Shown here one piece after another: positions 45,138 through 57,850 of a stretch of 64,000 nt of DNA (its first letter is position 1; the number at the start of each line of letters is the position of its first letter). Below the pieces are notes generated by a model that was not told the DNA's origin, did no database searches, and was given only the letters and a program-made list of their open reading frames with translations. Origin of the DNA: Anopheles merus (taxonomy: Eukaryota > Arthropoda > Insecta > Diptera > Culicidae); contig NW_024427592.1 of NCBI RefSeq assembly GCF_017562075.2, positions 62,001-126,000 of the forward strand, given 5' to 3'. The position numbers were made by a program, and so were the translations under genes.

Positions 45138-45432
45138 TAAAAGGGGGGAGATGTTGTGAGCTAACCTGGCCCGGACGCATTCACGGCGGTAACTCACGGA
45201 TAACAGCAAAGCATCATCCGTCAATGTATGCGTGTGATCGATCCGGGGGGTCATCGGTTGCGCGGTCACGGACGTTGACCGCCAAACACCAGCGCGCACT
45301 GAAGAACTAGCGGTCAGCAAGGAAGCGTGCTCGAAGCCAACACCAATTGTAACCGAGTGAAGTTGAATACATACGTTAGTAAATTTATTAGTAACGCGTG
45401 AGTTTTATTCGACCACCTCTGCGATCGAAAGA
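45138..45432 (+). repeat. Mag-like gypsy polypurine tract and 3-prime LTR
   Basis: AAAAGGGGGGAGA (45139-45151) followed by TGTTGTGAGC at 45152. The LTR runs to about 45432, then ACATAAAA and GTGTG. Confidence 0.88.
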
Positions 45433-47177
45433 ACATAAAAGTGTGAAAGCCAACAACAACAACAGAGAATAACGCATCGCGTAGAAACAAACACACCGTT
45501 CTTGGGTCAGGGGGGGAAACAACGGGAAAAGCTTAATTCTCTCTCAGCGACGCCGCTTGGATCATCCCGAAGGAGCTTCGCGTGCAACGGATGACAAGTT
45601 AAGTAGAATGACCGCAATCGGGTTTGCGCAAAGTTTTAAAACGGACACTAAGACGAAAATCGACCTCTTTCTACCATCGCGCCAAGAGAAGCAAGTTCAG
45701 TAAATTTTTTAATACAGTTGAAGTGAATTAAGAAAACTGAAGTTTCAACCTTTACTACGCGAAAGAAAGAGCTGGTGTGCTGGACGCAACAAATACTTTG
45801 TATTGCATGTATTTCTCAAACGAAGTCAAATGCTCTCCCATCGCAAAGTCGCATGCAAAACTTTAAATAAATTTATTGCAACCGGACTTAGTGTATCTTT
45901 TTTTATTTTTTTTTATTCAAGTGTATTGTAGTAAATTTGAAGATAGTTACGGTCGCCATATACTTAGTATGTTCGATTTTAGATACGGTTGCCATGTAAT
46001 CTGATGAGCGTACGTACGGTACAATTGATCCACGAGTACCGTCGCGGTAGGTCAGTGTTTCGCTAACATGTATCGAAGTAGAATAACATTTTGTTCGAAA
46101 CGAACTTTTTGACACTAGATCGTCCAGGCGATCATGGAACCCCGGAAGGGGTTTCCCTTACTGGACACGTTGGAGGTTAAAAGCCTTACCTTGGAAAAGG
46201 AAACATAACTCTTGAAATAAGTTTGAAAGGCGAAGTTTTTTGGACAACGTAACGTCCTATCTTGACAGTCTGAACGAATCTGTTTTGTAACGGTCGGAAT
46301 TGGTTTTATTGATACACAATAGATGTTATGGAATTGCACATGGTTTTGGAATGTGTTTTTGTGGCAATTAAAGGTTATTGATATGAGGTGCAATTTAAAA
46401 ATTGTATCGAAGTGAGGTGTCTGTTATTATGTGCTTATGCTGCGCTATTAGTGATTTTACAAATGTTCTAGAAAGTTTCAACTGTTCTAGCCGAGGAACG
46501 GGTGCGGTAGCCGGCTTTGCATACACTGCGTTCTAAGCAATAAGTTGCTTATCAGTTTGTCAGTTTGTCTGCTATATTGCAGTTTGCTGCGATAACGCTT
46601 GAATTGCTTATGCTGCGCGTTTCGGTTGTCTTCCATAAATGTGTATCAATTGTTTTTATCTATGATCGGTATGGTCGGGGTGTGCTTTTATGGTGTGGAT
46701 TGATTTGCTGATGTGTGATAATGAATGTGTTGCAATGGTGTGATTTGGCATTCTGAAGTATGTGAGTGTGTCTATAGCTGATAGTGCGTATTATAATATG
46801 TTCTGTATAGTAGATATGCTACAGTCTCTTATTTATATAAAATTTCGTATGCAAGCTCCTTCATTCCGAAAAATTTGCGTGTTGAAACATTGTTGATATT
46901 ACATAACGGTTGCATTGAAAAAATTGACAAAAAAAATGTTGATTGTTCATGGGTTTATCTTAGTCCGTACTAATAAAACCTTAATTGCACTTTGAAAAGT
47001 AGTATCCATGAGTCAGCAGACAAAATTTGACACCTCTATCAATTGAACTCAAACCATGTTGGCTGAAAAAGTGAAAGGCGTTTAAAAGCGTGCGCGACAA
47101 AGAATGGCACCCCGTAACGTCTAAAATGGACTCCGTGCTGAAGTTTGCAGACGTCGTATAAGCTCGTTTCGGCATTT
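45433..47177. other. Non-coding part of duplication copy 2
   Basis: Same content as 26561-28295, including the GATCGTCC-type dispersed repeat (about 45990-46320). It differs by a 13-bp insertion near 46684. No gene seen. Confidence 0.5.
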
Positions 47178-47797
47178 AGGTCGCCAACATCTTGGCACTA
47201 TTAGGCAACAATCAAAGCATCGAAAGAAATCCGAAGTTCATTTCTGAGGATCCAAAAGAAGCTGAAAATGAAGACAGACCGGGAGATCGATGCAACCGGC
47301 CAAACAGTGAAATAGTACCTGCGAAACATTAATAAACAGATGATGAATTATAAATCGCATCCACTGGCTTCGCAACGGCAAACAATGTCGCCAAAACTCA
47401 ATGCGATCATTTCAGGTGAATTTCGGCAGGACCCTAGTCCGCAAACTGGTCCAACATCATTCACCTCTGTTTCATCGATTTTTTTCTAGACCAACATGAT
47501 GCAACAGCTCGACTGTAACCATTTTGTCGTGATAACTTAGGAGAAATTGATTAAAAACGAAGGTAGAACTTAAATCATCTCCACACGAATGTCTTCGTCC
47601 ACCATGGTGAAAATTCCGGATAACTTACGAAAGGCAACTTAAATCACTAAGCTTAAAATTATCTTGAAAATTAATCATGTTATTATCTCTCCTAGCTGTT
47701 TTTCTTCAGCCAGCCCAAAAAATGCATTTTTGCATCAAATGTTACGGGGATATTGACCTCGAGTTCAAACATACTAAACGATCCGTCATTCCATGGC
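47178..47797. repeat. Dispersed hAT-internal-like repeat, copy 2
   Basis: Same as 28296-28915; a diverged inverse match to 8110-8830. Confidence 0.75.
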
Positions 47798-47985
47798 ACA
47801 TAATATCAAACTGTAAAGAGAACTGTTTAGTCGCGAATAGTTTTCGGATAAAGTTTCGTTTTCTTTCGTGGATTTTTGCTGCTAATACTTACCGAAGCCG
47901 TTGTAATAAATTGCTGGTGATGATAAGAGAGAAAAAGCTTTTTCGCCCTCTATTTATCAATTTAAGATCGATAGAGATGTGTACA

Positions 47986-48659
47986 TACAGGGCGTTTGGG
48001 ATAATTTTGACAGTTACATTTTTGTTTATAACTCGTGATCGAGTTGGCATAGGAAAACAAACAATACGTCATTCGACAGCTAAAAGTGTACGGAACAAGC
48101 AGCGAAAACATCACACAGGAATTCGGCCGTTGGCACGTGAGATGGCACCATCCACCATGAAAATGGCCCTGAATGACGACTTCCGGTACTTCTCTTACAA
48201 GCGCCGAAGAGGTCAGTTGTTGACAGGTAGGGTCGCGAGCGTCGGTTGGGGAACGCCAAGAAGCTGCTCAACTTGCTAAAGCATCCCGTGGAGCCTGGCA
48301 CGCGCCGAATGTGTGGCCTCCCAGCTCCCCGGATCTTAATACAATGAATTATTTCGTGTGGGGCGCGGTGGAACGGGACACCAACAGAACCTCCAGCAAC
48401 ACCAAGGCGGAGCTGATGTCGAAAATCAGGTCCGTTTTCGCGGCCCTAACCCGTGAAACTGTCGCCAGGGCTTGTTCCCGGTTCCGGAGACCGGGTGGAG
48501 GCTGTAATAGAAGCCGAGGGCGGATATTTTGAATAAAATGAATAAAATACATGGTAAGCTACTATTTCGTAAACAAAAAATTCCCGATGATTAATTTTGC
48601 CATAAAAAAAAATTTCTTTCTCCGTAGGTGACTGTCAAAATTTTCCCGAACGCCCTGTA
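47986..48659 (+). mobile_element. mariner/Tc1-like element with transposase remnant, copy 2
   Basis: Same element as 29104-29778, with TACAGGGCGTTTGGG ends, TA tips and a deleted transposase. In this copy the C-terminal piece stays open through SRFRRPGGG, where copy 1 has a 3-bp change introducing TAA. Confidence 0.85.
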
Positions 48660-48703
48660 AATAATCGACCGTGCGCAGATGTGATCATTGAGTGATTTGT
48701 CAT

Positions 48704-49121
48704 TTAGTATCTTGTATGTATCATTTGGTTAATTGGCGCATTGTAGGAATGTGCAGATCTTGAGAACGTAGGTCTTAACAGCTCACGTATCCTGAGAGGT
48801 CGTTCAGGACCATAAAGATTCAGATTTTCAAGTAGGTAGGGAGAGTCTATTTCCCCACTGATTAACTTCGCGACAAAAGTAGCTTGTAATGCCCGACGTC
48901 TATGTTCTAAGGTTTGTAGACCAGGAAGCATGCACCGTGACAGGTAATCTAAATGTTGTGATGAAGCCCATTGTAATCGGTGTATTGCTATTCTGGAGAT
49001 TTTTTTTGTATGGTTTCTATCTTAGCCGTCCACACGTGACAGTATGGGGAGAAAATAACTGAATTAGACTCTAGGATGGAACGTACTAATCCGGTATATA
49101 ATGCTTTCAGACATAATTTAT
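48704..49121 (-). pseudogene. Outer CR1-like element, RT 3-prime portion (copy 2)
   Basis: Same motifs as 29823-30240 (LVRSILESNSVIFSPY, LPGLQTLEHRRRALQATF). It lies directly downstream of the younger element's 3-prime end. Together with 52900-56515 it would make one CR1-like element split by the younger insertion; the exact joint could not be verified because the RT frames on both sides are damaged. Confidence 0.7.
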
Positions 49122-52100
49122 TTATTTATTATTATAAAGTATCGAACCTCCATGGCCTACATACACAATTAAAACTAATGTCTTATAAACTATGTGTTCC
49201 TAAAATTAGACATAATGCAATCTCATATGACACTAGAACATTTTGGTATACTAAAGGACAGGTCTATAACATTTGAAAATAAATTAAAATTCTTGGACAT
49301 CAATAGCAACGGATCCCTAGCACAGAAAAGACGATAACGAAAATCAGTTATTAAAAATTGTCGAGTTCTTAAAGGTCTAGTAGGGACATAAAAATTTACA
49401 TGACTTAGCAATAGAGGTGCATCGATTCTTCCAGTTAATAGTTTAAAAATAAAAATTCCTTGGGCAACCATTCTTCTCTTTTCCAAAGTTTCAAGCCCTA
49501 ACAACTGACACCTCGTATGATAAGCTGGTAGCACGTCGTTATGTCTCCACGGAAGCCGCTTAATAGCTACCCGGGTAAATTTTCGCTGGATCCTCTCAAG
49601 CCTCTCAATTCTAGTAACTTGCTCCGGAAACCAAGCAACTGAAGCGTACTCAATCAAAGGACGAACAAGGCAACAGTAAAGTGATTTTAAACAGAGAGGG
49701 TCATGAAACATTTTGCTACTTCTAATTATTTGTCCAAGAGTCCTGTTGGCCCTAGCAATTACGTCGTCAAATTGTTTTTCAAAATAAAGTTTCGTGTCTA
49801 ATATAATTCCTAAGTCCCTAACAGTTTCAGATCGAGGCAATGAAGTGTCAGAAAGAACATAATTAAAACATAATGGAGCTCTCGCACGAGTAAACGAAAT
49901 AACCGAGCACTTACTGACGTTGAGTGACAAACAGTTTAAGGAACACCAATTATTAAAAATAGAAAGAAAGCCTTGCAATCGGAGACAGTCATTAGAACTA
50001 CGCACAGGAAAGTACATTTTAAGGTCATCTGCGTATAGTAGAACCGGGCAGTCAGGTATAGCGTAGACAATGTCGTTAATAAAGAGATTAAATAATAGAG
50101 GCTCTAAAATGCTGCCTTGAGGAACACCAGATACCCTGCTAAATTCACTAGAGATGCAATCCCCAATCTTAACACGTACTGAACGACACGATAGGTAGGA
50201 ATTCAGCCACTTAACTATACTGATATGAAAACCAAGCTTTAAAAGTTTGCTAGTCAAAGTATGGATATTGACGCTATCGAAAGCAGAGTGAAAATCAGTA
50301 TAAACAGTATCTACTTGGAACCCTTTGTCTAGCTGCTTATAAGTAAAATGCAAGAACTGCAATAAGTTTGTGACGGTGGAGCGTCCAGGTAGGAAGCCAT
50401 GTTGCAAAGGTGTAAATACGTTAATAGCGCCATGCATTATATGTTTATGAACCAATTATTCGAACAGTTTACTGGGGGCACATAGCCCACATAGGAAATA
50501 GCTCGATAATTTGAGATAGAAGTTCTGTCGCCTTTTTTGTAAACAGGAAAAATCCATGACTTTTTCCATTGGTCAGGGAAGAATCCAGTGCTAAGTGATT
50601 TATTAAAAATGGTTGCTAGTGGTGAAGCCAATTCGTCGATGCATGAAACGATCACTATTCCCGGAATGTTATCGGGTCCAGAGGCTGAGGAGGGTTTCAG
50701 CTTTGAAGCCATTAAACGTACATCATCGATTGTAAAAGAAGGCAATGAAATGTCTACGGAGTCCTGAGCCACAAAACGTAACGCTTCCTCTACCTTCAGG
50801 TTGTGTTCGGGATAGCTCGTGCAACTACGCGCAAACAGCTCTGCAAAACCATTACATATTTCTCGCGTGTCGGTAAATAATCGACCATCAAGTGTCATGC
50901 ATGATGGGAGGGAAGTACGTTTCATCTTACGGTCCATAAAGTTCCAAAATGATTTTGGACAAGCCCGAATGGATATCTGGACACGGCGGATGTAATTAGC
51001 ATACAATTTTCGGTTATGAAACTTGAAGATCCTTGCAGCCTCCAGGAAATTGCTTCTATCGGCTTCTTTGCGTGTACGACTGAATATACGATACGCAGAA
51101 CGACGCATTCTTTCTAACCTTTTAAGGTATCTAGTGCACCATGGTTGTGAATTTGTAAATATTCGTTTAGGTACAAATTGTTCAATGATGTTTGACACTG
51201 TTGACGTTAAGTATTCAGAAGCAGCTTCTACTTCCATGTTTTGAAGTCTAGTCCAATCAGTGTCGCTCAACGCTTGCTTTATGCTAACAACATCAGCTCT
51301 GGCAAAATTATAAGCAGATACAGCACCAGGCAAGACTATGCCGGAATTATCGTCTTAACTAGTGTGGGAGTTCTGCAGCGTGATTTCCAGTGGTGGATGG
51401 TGGTAATCAACCGGAACAATCGCGACAAGGGGGACATTGACTGAGTGCATAGGCACGCTATTTTCAAGCTCATTTGAGACGAACACAAGATCCAATTGTC
51501 TTCTTAGATCATTTACTATCCCACTAATTTGTTTTAAGCAATGATATTTATCAAATCCAAAAAGCGATTTTGACCAGGCACAGATGACGCGGGTTCATAG
51601 TACCTATCGATAGCACGCCAGGCGATCATTAGTTGGTTGAAGTCACCCAACAGACACATCGTATCGTTGTCGTTCATAGAAGCACTCACACTATCAAGAG
51701 CCTCGTCGAAAGCAGTCATAATTGCAGTATTTGTACTAAGATCAGGAGGGATGTAACTTACACCAACAAAGATTTTACTTGAAGGCAGCAGGATTTTAAC
51801 CCAGCAATGTTCAATACACGTTATATTGGTGTGCACAGGAAGGCATTTGAGACGTTTGGAAACAGCGATCAGGACACCACCACCAATCTGTCTGACACTG
51901 TTATTAGCATTTCTATCGCTTCTTTAGATAGCGTATTTGTCACAGATTACCTGCTGCGATAGTATTGTATCATCAAGCCATGTTTCTGTGAGAACAATAA
52001 CATCGTATTCAAGCTCACTAGAAGCAATGTAAACATCCTCAAGTTTAGTGCGGAGTCCATGAACGTTTTGGTAATATATGGTAAGGTCATTATTATGCCG

Positions 52101-52900
52101 GTTTAGTGTTTGGCCATTGTTTTCAATAGTGGTCTCTGCGTGCGTCGATACAGTTGAATGTGGAACGAAATGAAATGGTAGTTGAGTATAGCACTGAGTC
52201 GCGGAATATTTCACACCACAACATTCATTAGGTTGTTTAATTATAGTACCGGGTAGATCAAAGTTGTGTTCAGGCATTCTGGAGGTTGTTCGTCCGTGAT
52301 TGGCATACCGGCAACAGGTGTGTAATTTGTTTGTGAAGGCATTACAAAGCTCGGTAGAGCTTTGGAGTTTTTTCGATCGACAAATTCCCGGATCGGAAGG
52401 CCACTTGGCCAGTTTGTTGGGTTCAGTGCTTTAGTACGGAGCGATGCTGGTATTAGCACTTTGAATGATAAGAAGGTAACTGTAGATAGGTCAGTGTCCT
52501 TACGCCACAAACAATGGACCAAACACATCATCAGTGCCCAAAAAGTGCTTCACTGTTTTTTCGACTTTTTTTTTGTAGTGTCAGTAGAGAGACGCGAAAT
52601 ATATAGTTATTGTTGCTGTTGTTCAATCTTGTTTGATCTTCTGGTGTTTGCGTTTTGGTTACATTAGAAAATAGCCTTTTCGCATGGTTCACTCGCCTCA
52701 TTTGAGAAGGCTGGCTACTAAGCGGTGTTGCTGAATGAGCTTGATTAACAAGAGTAAAACCGGAGCGAATCTCTTTTATGAGTGGTTCAAGTGCTGTTTT
52801 AAAGCAATCAGAAGCAGTCATTAATGCCGTTTGCAAGCCCATTTGAACAATACGAGGGCGCGTATAACCAATCGACCAAGATTGTGCAGACTAGTGGATA
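49122..52900 (-). mobile_element. Younger CR1-like non-LTR retrotransposon, 5-prime truncated, nested
   Basis: On the minus strand: ORF1 C-terminal part (52842-52241, ending ALNPTNWPSGLPIREFVDR), AP-endonuclease (52277-51534: YYQNVHGLRTK, VLTETWLDD, LLGDFNQ), RT first half (51333-50437: SSASGPDNIPG) and second half (50455-49223: HGFLPGRS, DFHSAFDS, GVPQGSILEP, the catalytic YADD). Stops near 51921 and 51530 and frame changes near 51330 and 50450 kill it. The 3-prime end has ATAATAAATAAATAAA-type repeats near 49120-49140. The missing ORF1 N-terminus (PHD) shows 5-prime truncation. Confidence 0.85.
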
Positions 52901-55900
52901 ATAGATCTTTTATCTCAAGAGTTTGCCTGATTACAAATCCTAACATCCTATTGGCTTTGGTAATAATAGAGTGGTAATGCTCGCGAAAGGATAGTGATGA
53001 ATCAAGGATCACACCAAGATCCCTGACTGATGACACGCGAGACAAATTGTAACTGTGCAATGAGTAATAAAAGTTTAAAGGGATTCGTTTCCTGCTCAAT
53101 GTAATCGCGCTGCATTTATCCACACAGAGGTTTAGCTGGTTTGCCACACACCAATTGATGAATAGGTTGAGATTGTTCTGGAGCGCGAAAAAGTCATCGA
53201 TTAACCTGATAACTGAAAAAAGTTTAATATCATCAGCATAAAGTAGTACAGAATGTTTTGGGAGAATAAGAGTCTCGTCGTTTATGTAGAGTGTAAATAA
53301 TAGCGGCCCCAAGTTGCTGCCTTGTGGAACTCCCGAAGTATTTGTGAATGGTTGCGAATAGATGTTATCTATTCTTACAGAATACATTCTGTCCGTCAGA
53401 TATGATTTTAACCAATCGATGACAAGAGGGAAAATACCAAGCTGTGCGAGTTTTGCATAAGGATGTTGTGATTGATGCTATCAAACGCAGCTCGGAAATC
53501 AGTGTACACTGTATCCATTTGATATTCCGATTCAAACGATGTATGACATTCCAAAACGAACTGAGCTAAGTTGGTGGTTACGTGACCGATATGTAATTGA
53601 TACATGACATAACTAGGACGTCGTAGATCTTGATTTCCAAGATTTTTGCTAAAGTGCATAGAGATGTTATACCACGATAGTTTTTTGCATCATTCTTAGG
53701 TTCTCTTTTAAGGATAGGTGTCATCCATGAAAATTTCCACGGCTCAGGAAAGATTCCCATTTTAAGCGATGCTGTAAAAACACTGTCTAGAGGAGCGCGC
53801 AAAGCATCAACGCACTTTTTCGTTACGATGGTCGGTATCCCATCGGGCCCCGGAATATATGAAGTTTTCAGTCGATTGATGGCATTACAGATGATATCAC
53901 CGTTAATCTCGAAATCATTAAGCGAAACACAGAAAGCGTTAGAAGGTGTGTATTCCAAAGCAACCTTAAGCAGCGATGAGGTAGTAGTATCAACAGAATA
54001 AACGCTTTTGAATTTTTCAGCGAATAGTTGACATATGTCGTAGCGATTATCTGCATGTTTATCGTTCCAAACAAGATGACTAGATGCGCCGCTGTCCTTT
54101 CGTTTATTGTGCACGAATTGCCAGAATAATGTTGGGCAATCGATGAACTGTGATTGTAGATTTTGTATGTAATCATTGTAGAGCAGTTTGTTCACTTGTC
54201 TAAAATGGCTGGTAATGGTATTTAGCCAGAGCTTGTCTGATGGCAAACGAGTGCGTTTATATCGGCGCTTGGCTCTATTTTTAGACCATCTTATATTATT
54301 TAATATCCTGTTACTCCATGGAGGTCCACGTTTTCTTGATGCTGTCTTTAAGGGACAACATTCAGCGAATATACTTATTAGTTTATCAGTGAAGGAACGA
54401 ATAGCGGTTTTCAAATCATAGTTGGTGGTGCAGTCGGGATTACAGAAGGACCAATCTACATCGCGCAGCATAGCATCCATTTTAGCGTAGTCGGCTTTGC
54501 GGAAATTAAAGCTCATGAGTGTATTAGCGTTGTCCGAGACAGGATCGTTGATATTAGTGCAATACGATTTGAATTCCGCAATTAAACATGGATGATACAC
54601 ATCGGTATTTATTAGCCAATCTTGTGTAGATTGGATCTGCATCCCTTCCTTCACAATATTGTCGTCAGCAAAAATGAGGTCTAGTACATTGTTTTTGATA
54701 TTTTTAATAAATATAACTTGTGTCAAGCCTGCATAGTTCATTTCATCCAGCAGATCCCCGCATAAGGTGGAAATTTGAGAACCAGAAAAATCGAGCATTG
54801 GTAGTCCCCTGTCTGACAACTTCCATGCAAGATTAGGTTGGTTAAAATCTCCTAGTATTAACAATTAATCGTGTAGGTGCGCTTCTCTAGCGTTCCGCAC
54901 GGTTGAGCATAGAGCATTCATTACATGTGTGTTATCAGATTTATCTGGAGGTATGTATATGGCTCCAATAATGTGGGCAGTGTTCATGTTTGTGATACGA
55001 ATGAACACGGTTTCAATTGAAGGGTCAGAAGAGAACATTTGACTCACCCATTTTGATAGTACTGCGATTAGAACCCCTCCTCCTTTAATCTTTTTACTAT
55101 TTGCAGAATTTCGATAATTTCGGAAGACCGTATACCAGTTGTCAAAAAGTTGACCGGAGTAAATTGTACTGTCCAGCCAAGTTTCCGTTAGTACAATAAT
55201 GTCATAGTCGCATACTGATGAAGCAGCAAAAAATCACTGAGTTTTGATCGGAGCCCATGCACATTCTGATAATATACTTTTAAGTTAACATAATCAATTT
55301 CATTGTTTTATTATTATTATCGGATCGTAAAATATTAACATGATCATGTGAGCTTACCGGATCATCTGACTGCGCAATTCGTATCGTTGTGTTGGAGGGG
55401 ATGGGGACAGAAGATGCGGCGGAGATGTCAACAGAATCGGGGAGCATGGTTCTATGATCGATGAAGAGTGTAGCGGTAAAGTTTCTGTTGTTGTCGTTAG
55501 CGGCAGGTGCACTAACGGGCCGTTGAACGTTTGCCTCATGCGAGCACGAGATTGGGACGACGGTGCATTCTCGTTTTTTGGATTGCCATTGGAAACAAAT
55601 CTTTTGTATGCCATGCCTAGCGGCCAAGTGCTGGGTTCTAACGCTAGATTCAATAGCGATTTAGGTACACCGATTTTGAATGAGATGAACTTTAGTTCAT
55701 AAGACATGTTGTGTGGTCGAATCTTATATATCAAAATATCGGTAGTACCCAATTGTTTTGATATCAGTTCACGCATATCATTTATTGTTGTGCTGGGATC
55801 AACTCTCGTAACAAAAAGCCAGAATTAGGTTTCTGTGTTAGGAATGAACTTGACCTCTTCAGGTATATCAGCTGTACCATGCTTTAATTCAGTGTTGCAA

Positions 55901-56515
55901 TTTCGAATAATTGTTTGTTTATCTGTACAGGATGGTAGTATGAGTGAACGAGAACGGGTTTTTTCTATCCTTGTTTTCAACGAATCTAACGTAGAATGTT
56001 GCATTCTTGCGGGCGGAATAACTGCTATCGATGATGCCGTGCCGCCATACGTAGGACTGACTATCCTGCTATGGGGGGAAATCAATAAGTCACTGAAAGC
56101 CAACCCCACAAGTGTGTTGGCAGGCCTTGACCGGCATCGGTTGTTGAGCCAAAGAAGAAGAAGAAAAAGAAGGACAACCTGATGAATTAGACGAATTGGT
56201 ATTTGATTGTAACGCCGTAATAATGTCGGTGTATATGTGATCACTGAATCGCTTGTCTACTTCTTTTACTATATCTTCTTTGAAGGTTTGTAGGAGTTGG
56301 GCTATTGTACTAATACAAGAAGATTTGCTTTCATGGCACTGTGTGCATATCCAACTGAGACCGCTGTAGCTGAACAATTCTTTACTACATGCATTCGTAA
56401 TGTTAAGGCACCTTGGATGAAAAGCAACTGTACATGTAGACAACTCCGAATTACCACAACATTTTATGCTTTCACCAGCAATGAGGAGTAAACACTTTTT
56501 GCATGTGTCACTCAT
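52850..56515 (-). mobile_element. Outer CR1-like (Q/T1-type) non-LTR retrotransposon, decayed
   Basis: Minus strand. ORF1 starts at 56515 with a PHD-like finger (CKKCLLLIAGESIKCCG, then HPRCLN and WICTQCHESK), is broken by a SINE (56037-56172), resumes with SSIAVIPPARMQHS, has a stop at 55825-55827 and continues to about 55354 (LALEPSTWPLGMAYKRFV). ORF2: endonuclease (about 55310-54800: YYQNVHGLRSK, VLTETWLDS, LGDFNQPNLAW) with stops near 55225 and at 54865-54867. RT (54864-52850: TSYIPGPDGIP, TDFRAAFDSINHN, GVPQGSNLGP, the catalytic YADD) has frame changes near 53600 and 53430. PHD in ORF1 is characteristic of CR1-clade elements such as Q and T1 of Anopheles; the name is inference. Confidence 0.85.
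56037..56172 (+). mobile_element. tRNA-like SINE, 5-prime truncated, inside CR1-like ORF1
   Basis: Matches the 3-prime two thirds of the SINEs at 2669 and 12263: GTGCCGCCATACGTAGGACT, CCTGCTATGGGG, GGTTGTTGAGCCAAAG and an AAG tail. The pol III box part is missing. It interrupts the ORF1 of the outer CR1-like element, so it is younger than that element. Confidence 0.85.
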
Positions 56516-57657
56516 GATTGTGTATTTTATATCACTGGCTGGTGTGAGTGATACAATGGTGTTGGCGTAAACGATGAGCTGACTCGCAGATAATTATGCG
56601 TCTTAGTGTGCGTAATGCAACTGGAAGTCTGATGTTCGATGGCCAAAGATGCGATCAAAGAATGCGATATCAGCTGATGAAATATCGTTTAAGCAGGATG
56701 CTGCGATATCACCGGTATCGGTATGTACAAGAGCGGCAAGGGCAGCGCTTAACTATTTGAAGCTAGTACAATATCACAGAGAAACTACGAAGTTCAACCC
56801 AAAAAAACTGGAGAAGCACGGAGCACAAACTAAGCACTTGTTGTTCCGTCGACGATGATCCGTAGTTCAAATCTACACGATTCGTGCAGCTGCTCTAACA
56901 AATACTTTGCCGACCGCTATTCTTATCCATTCCCACGAAACACTCACGTCACGAAAAATCGAATCGAAACGAATGTACTTGGCGCGAAATTCGATGGCGA
57001 CCGATCGTTGACCGTTGCCCCTGATGCAGGGTGATTTGCGATGGCGGTAAACGACGATGATGAATCAGCACACTTGCTGCTCTTGATGCAGAGCATATTC
57101 CCAAGCTCTTGATGCAAAGCGATGAAGGTCCAATAAATGTAATAAATTATCACTAAGCTGGCTGTGATATACGGATTGCCGAAAGCCGAAAAGTATCGAT
57201 AAAACCGTTGTGTCCTTAGCGCCAATCAATTTGCTACTGTTTAATCACATTTCATTTCATTACATAAAGTTCATTTGTTTCTCCATTTCATTTCTAATTC
57301 CAAGAGTTCATTCTCCAGTTCCAATCCGCAATCGATCTAGTTAAGTTGAAATATTTCACCATTTGAAATAATTCACGATCGACATGAAACTTGAATTAAT
57401 GTATTAAATCCAAATTTCTAAACTAACTACTATTCATTAAATTCAATTTCCAACAATATTCATTTGGTGAAATTTGTTCACAAGTTTTCACTAGCTTCAT
57501 ATTTCAATTGTTTTGTGTGCACGGTGGTATGCATAACATATGCATAAGATTTTTGAGTTTTTGCCTCGAGTTTTCGGGTCGTATAGCGAGGACTTTGAAA
57601 AGCTTTCTGCTGAAACGATCTCTTTAGGCCTGTATCTGTGCTCCATCACATGCGATT
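56516..57657. other. 5-prime flank of the CR1-like element and AT-rich gap
   Basis: Probably includes the element's 5-prime UTR. At 56901-56919, ACTTTGCCGACCGCTA is a hAT-type right terminus (same motif as at 9084 and 60080), without a partner nearby. No domain-bearing gene. A short open frame at 56649-56858 shows nothing recognisable. Confidence 0.4.
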
Positions 57658-57850
57658 CAGTGGCGGATCAAGCCTCTCGGAGGCCCTAGGCTTTATGGTA
57701 GACGGTAGATATGATAGATAGAGATGATAGAGAGATGATAGAGATGATATGATAGAGCTTCATAACCAAATCCTTCGACGGGGGAGGGGGGAGAGGGTAT
57801 AATGGTGTACGGATCATACACAGCAAATTTTCGAAGTTTGCTGCAGTATT
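57658..57850. other. Possible hAT-type left end plus GATAGA-rich microsatellite
   Basis: CAGTGGCGGATCAAGCC at 57658 resembles common hAT termini of the CAGTGGCGGATC type. It is followed by a GATAGA/GATGATAGA run (57715-57760) and a G-rich stretch. No matching right end was found. Confidence 0.35.

Larger units (their letters stand above)
39267..45432 (+). mobile_element. Mag-like Ty3/gypsy retrotransposon, split by a CCC-TIR element
   Basis: 281-bp LTRs at 39267-39547 and 45152-45432 (about two differences), a primer-site-like GGCGACGAG right after the 5-prime LTR, one long gag-pol frame, and a polypurine tract AAAAGGGGGGAGA before the 3-prime LTR. GTGTG lies at 39262-39266 and again at 45441-45445, so a 5-bp duplication is likely. 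Eight bases (ACATAAAA) between the inferred 3-prime LTR end and the second GTGTG are unexplained. The CCC element (43553-44587) disrupts integrase, so this copy is dead. Confidence 0.9.
43553..49307. repeat. Segmental duplication, copy 2 (source version)
   Basis: Direct partner of 24682-30426. Here the left edge lies inside the gypsy integrase, so the CCC element is flanked by gypsy on both sides. The right edge continues seamlessly into the RT coding region of the younger CR1-like element, which is absent from copy 1. Confidence 0.95.
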
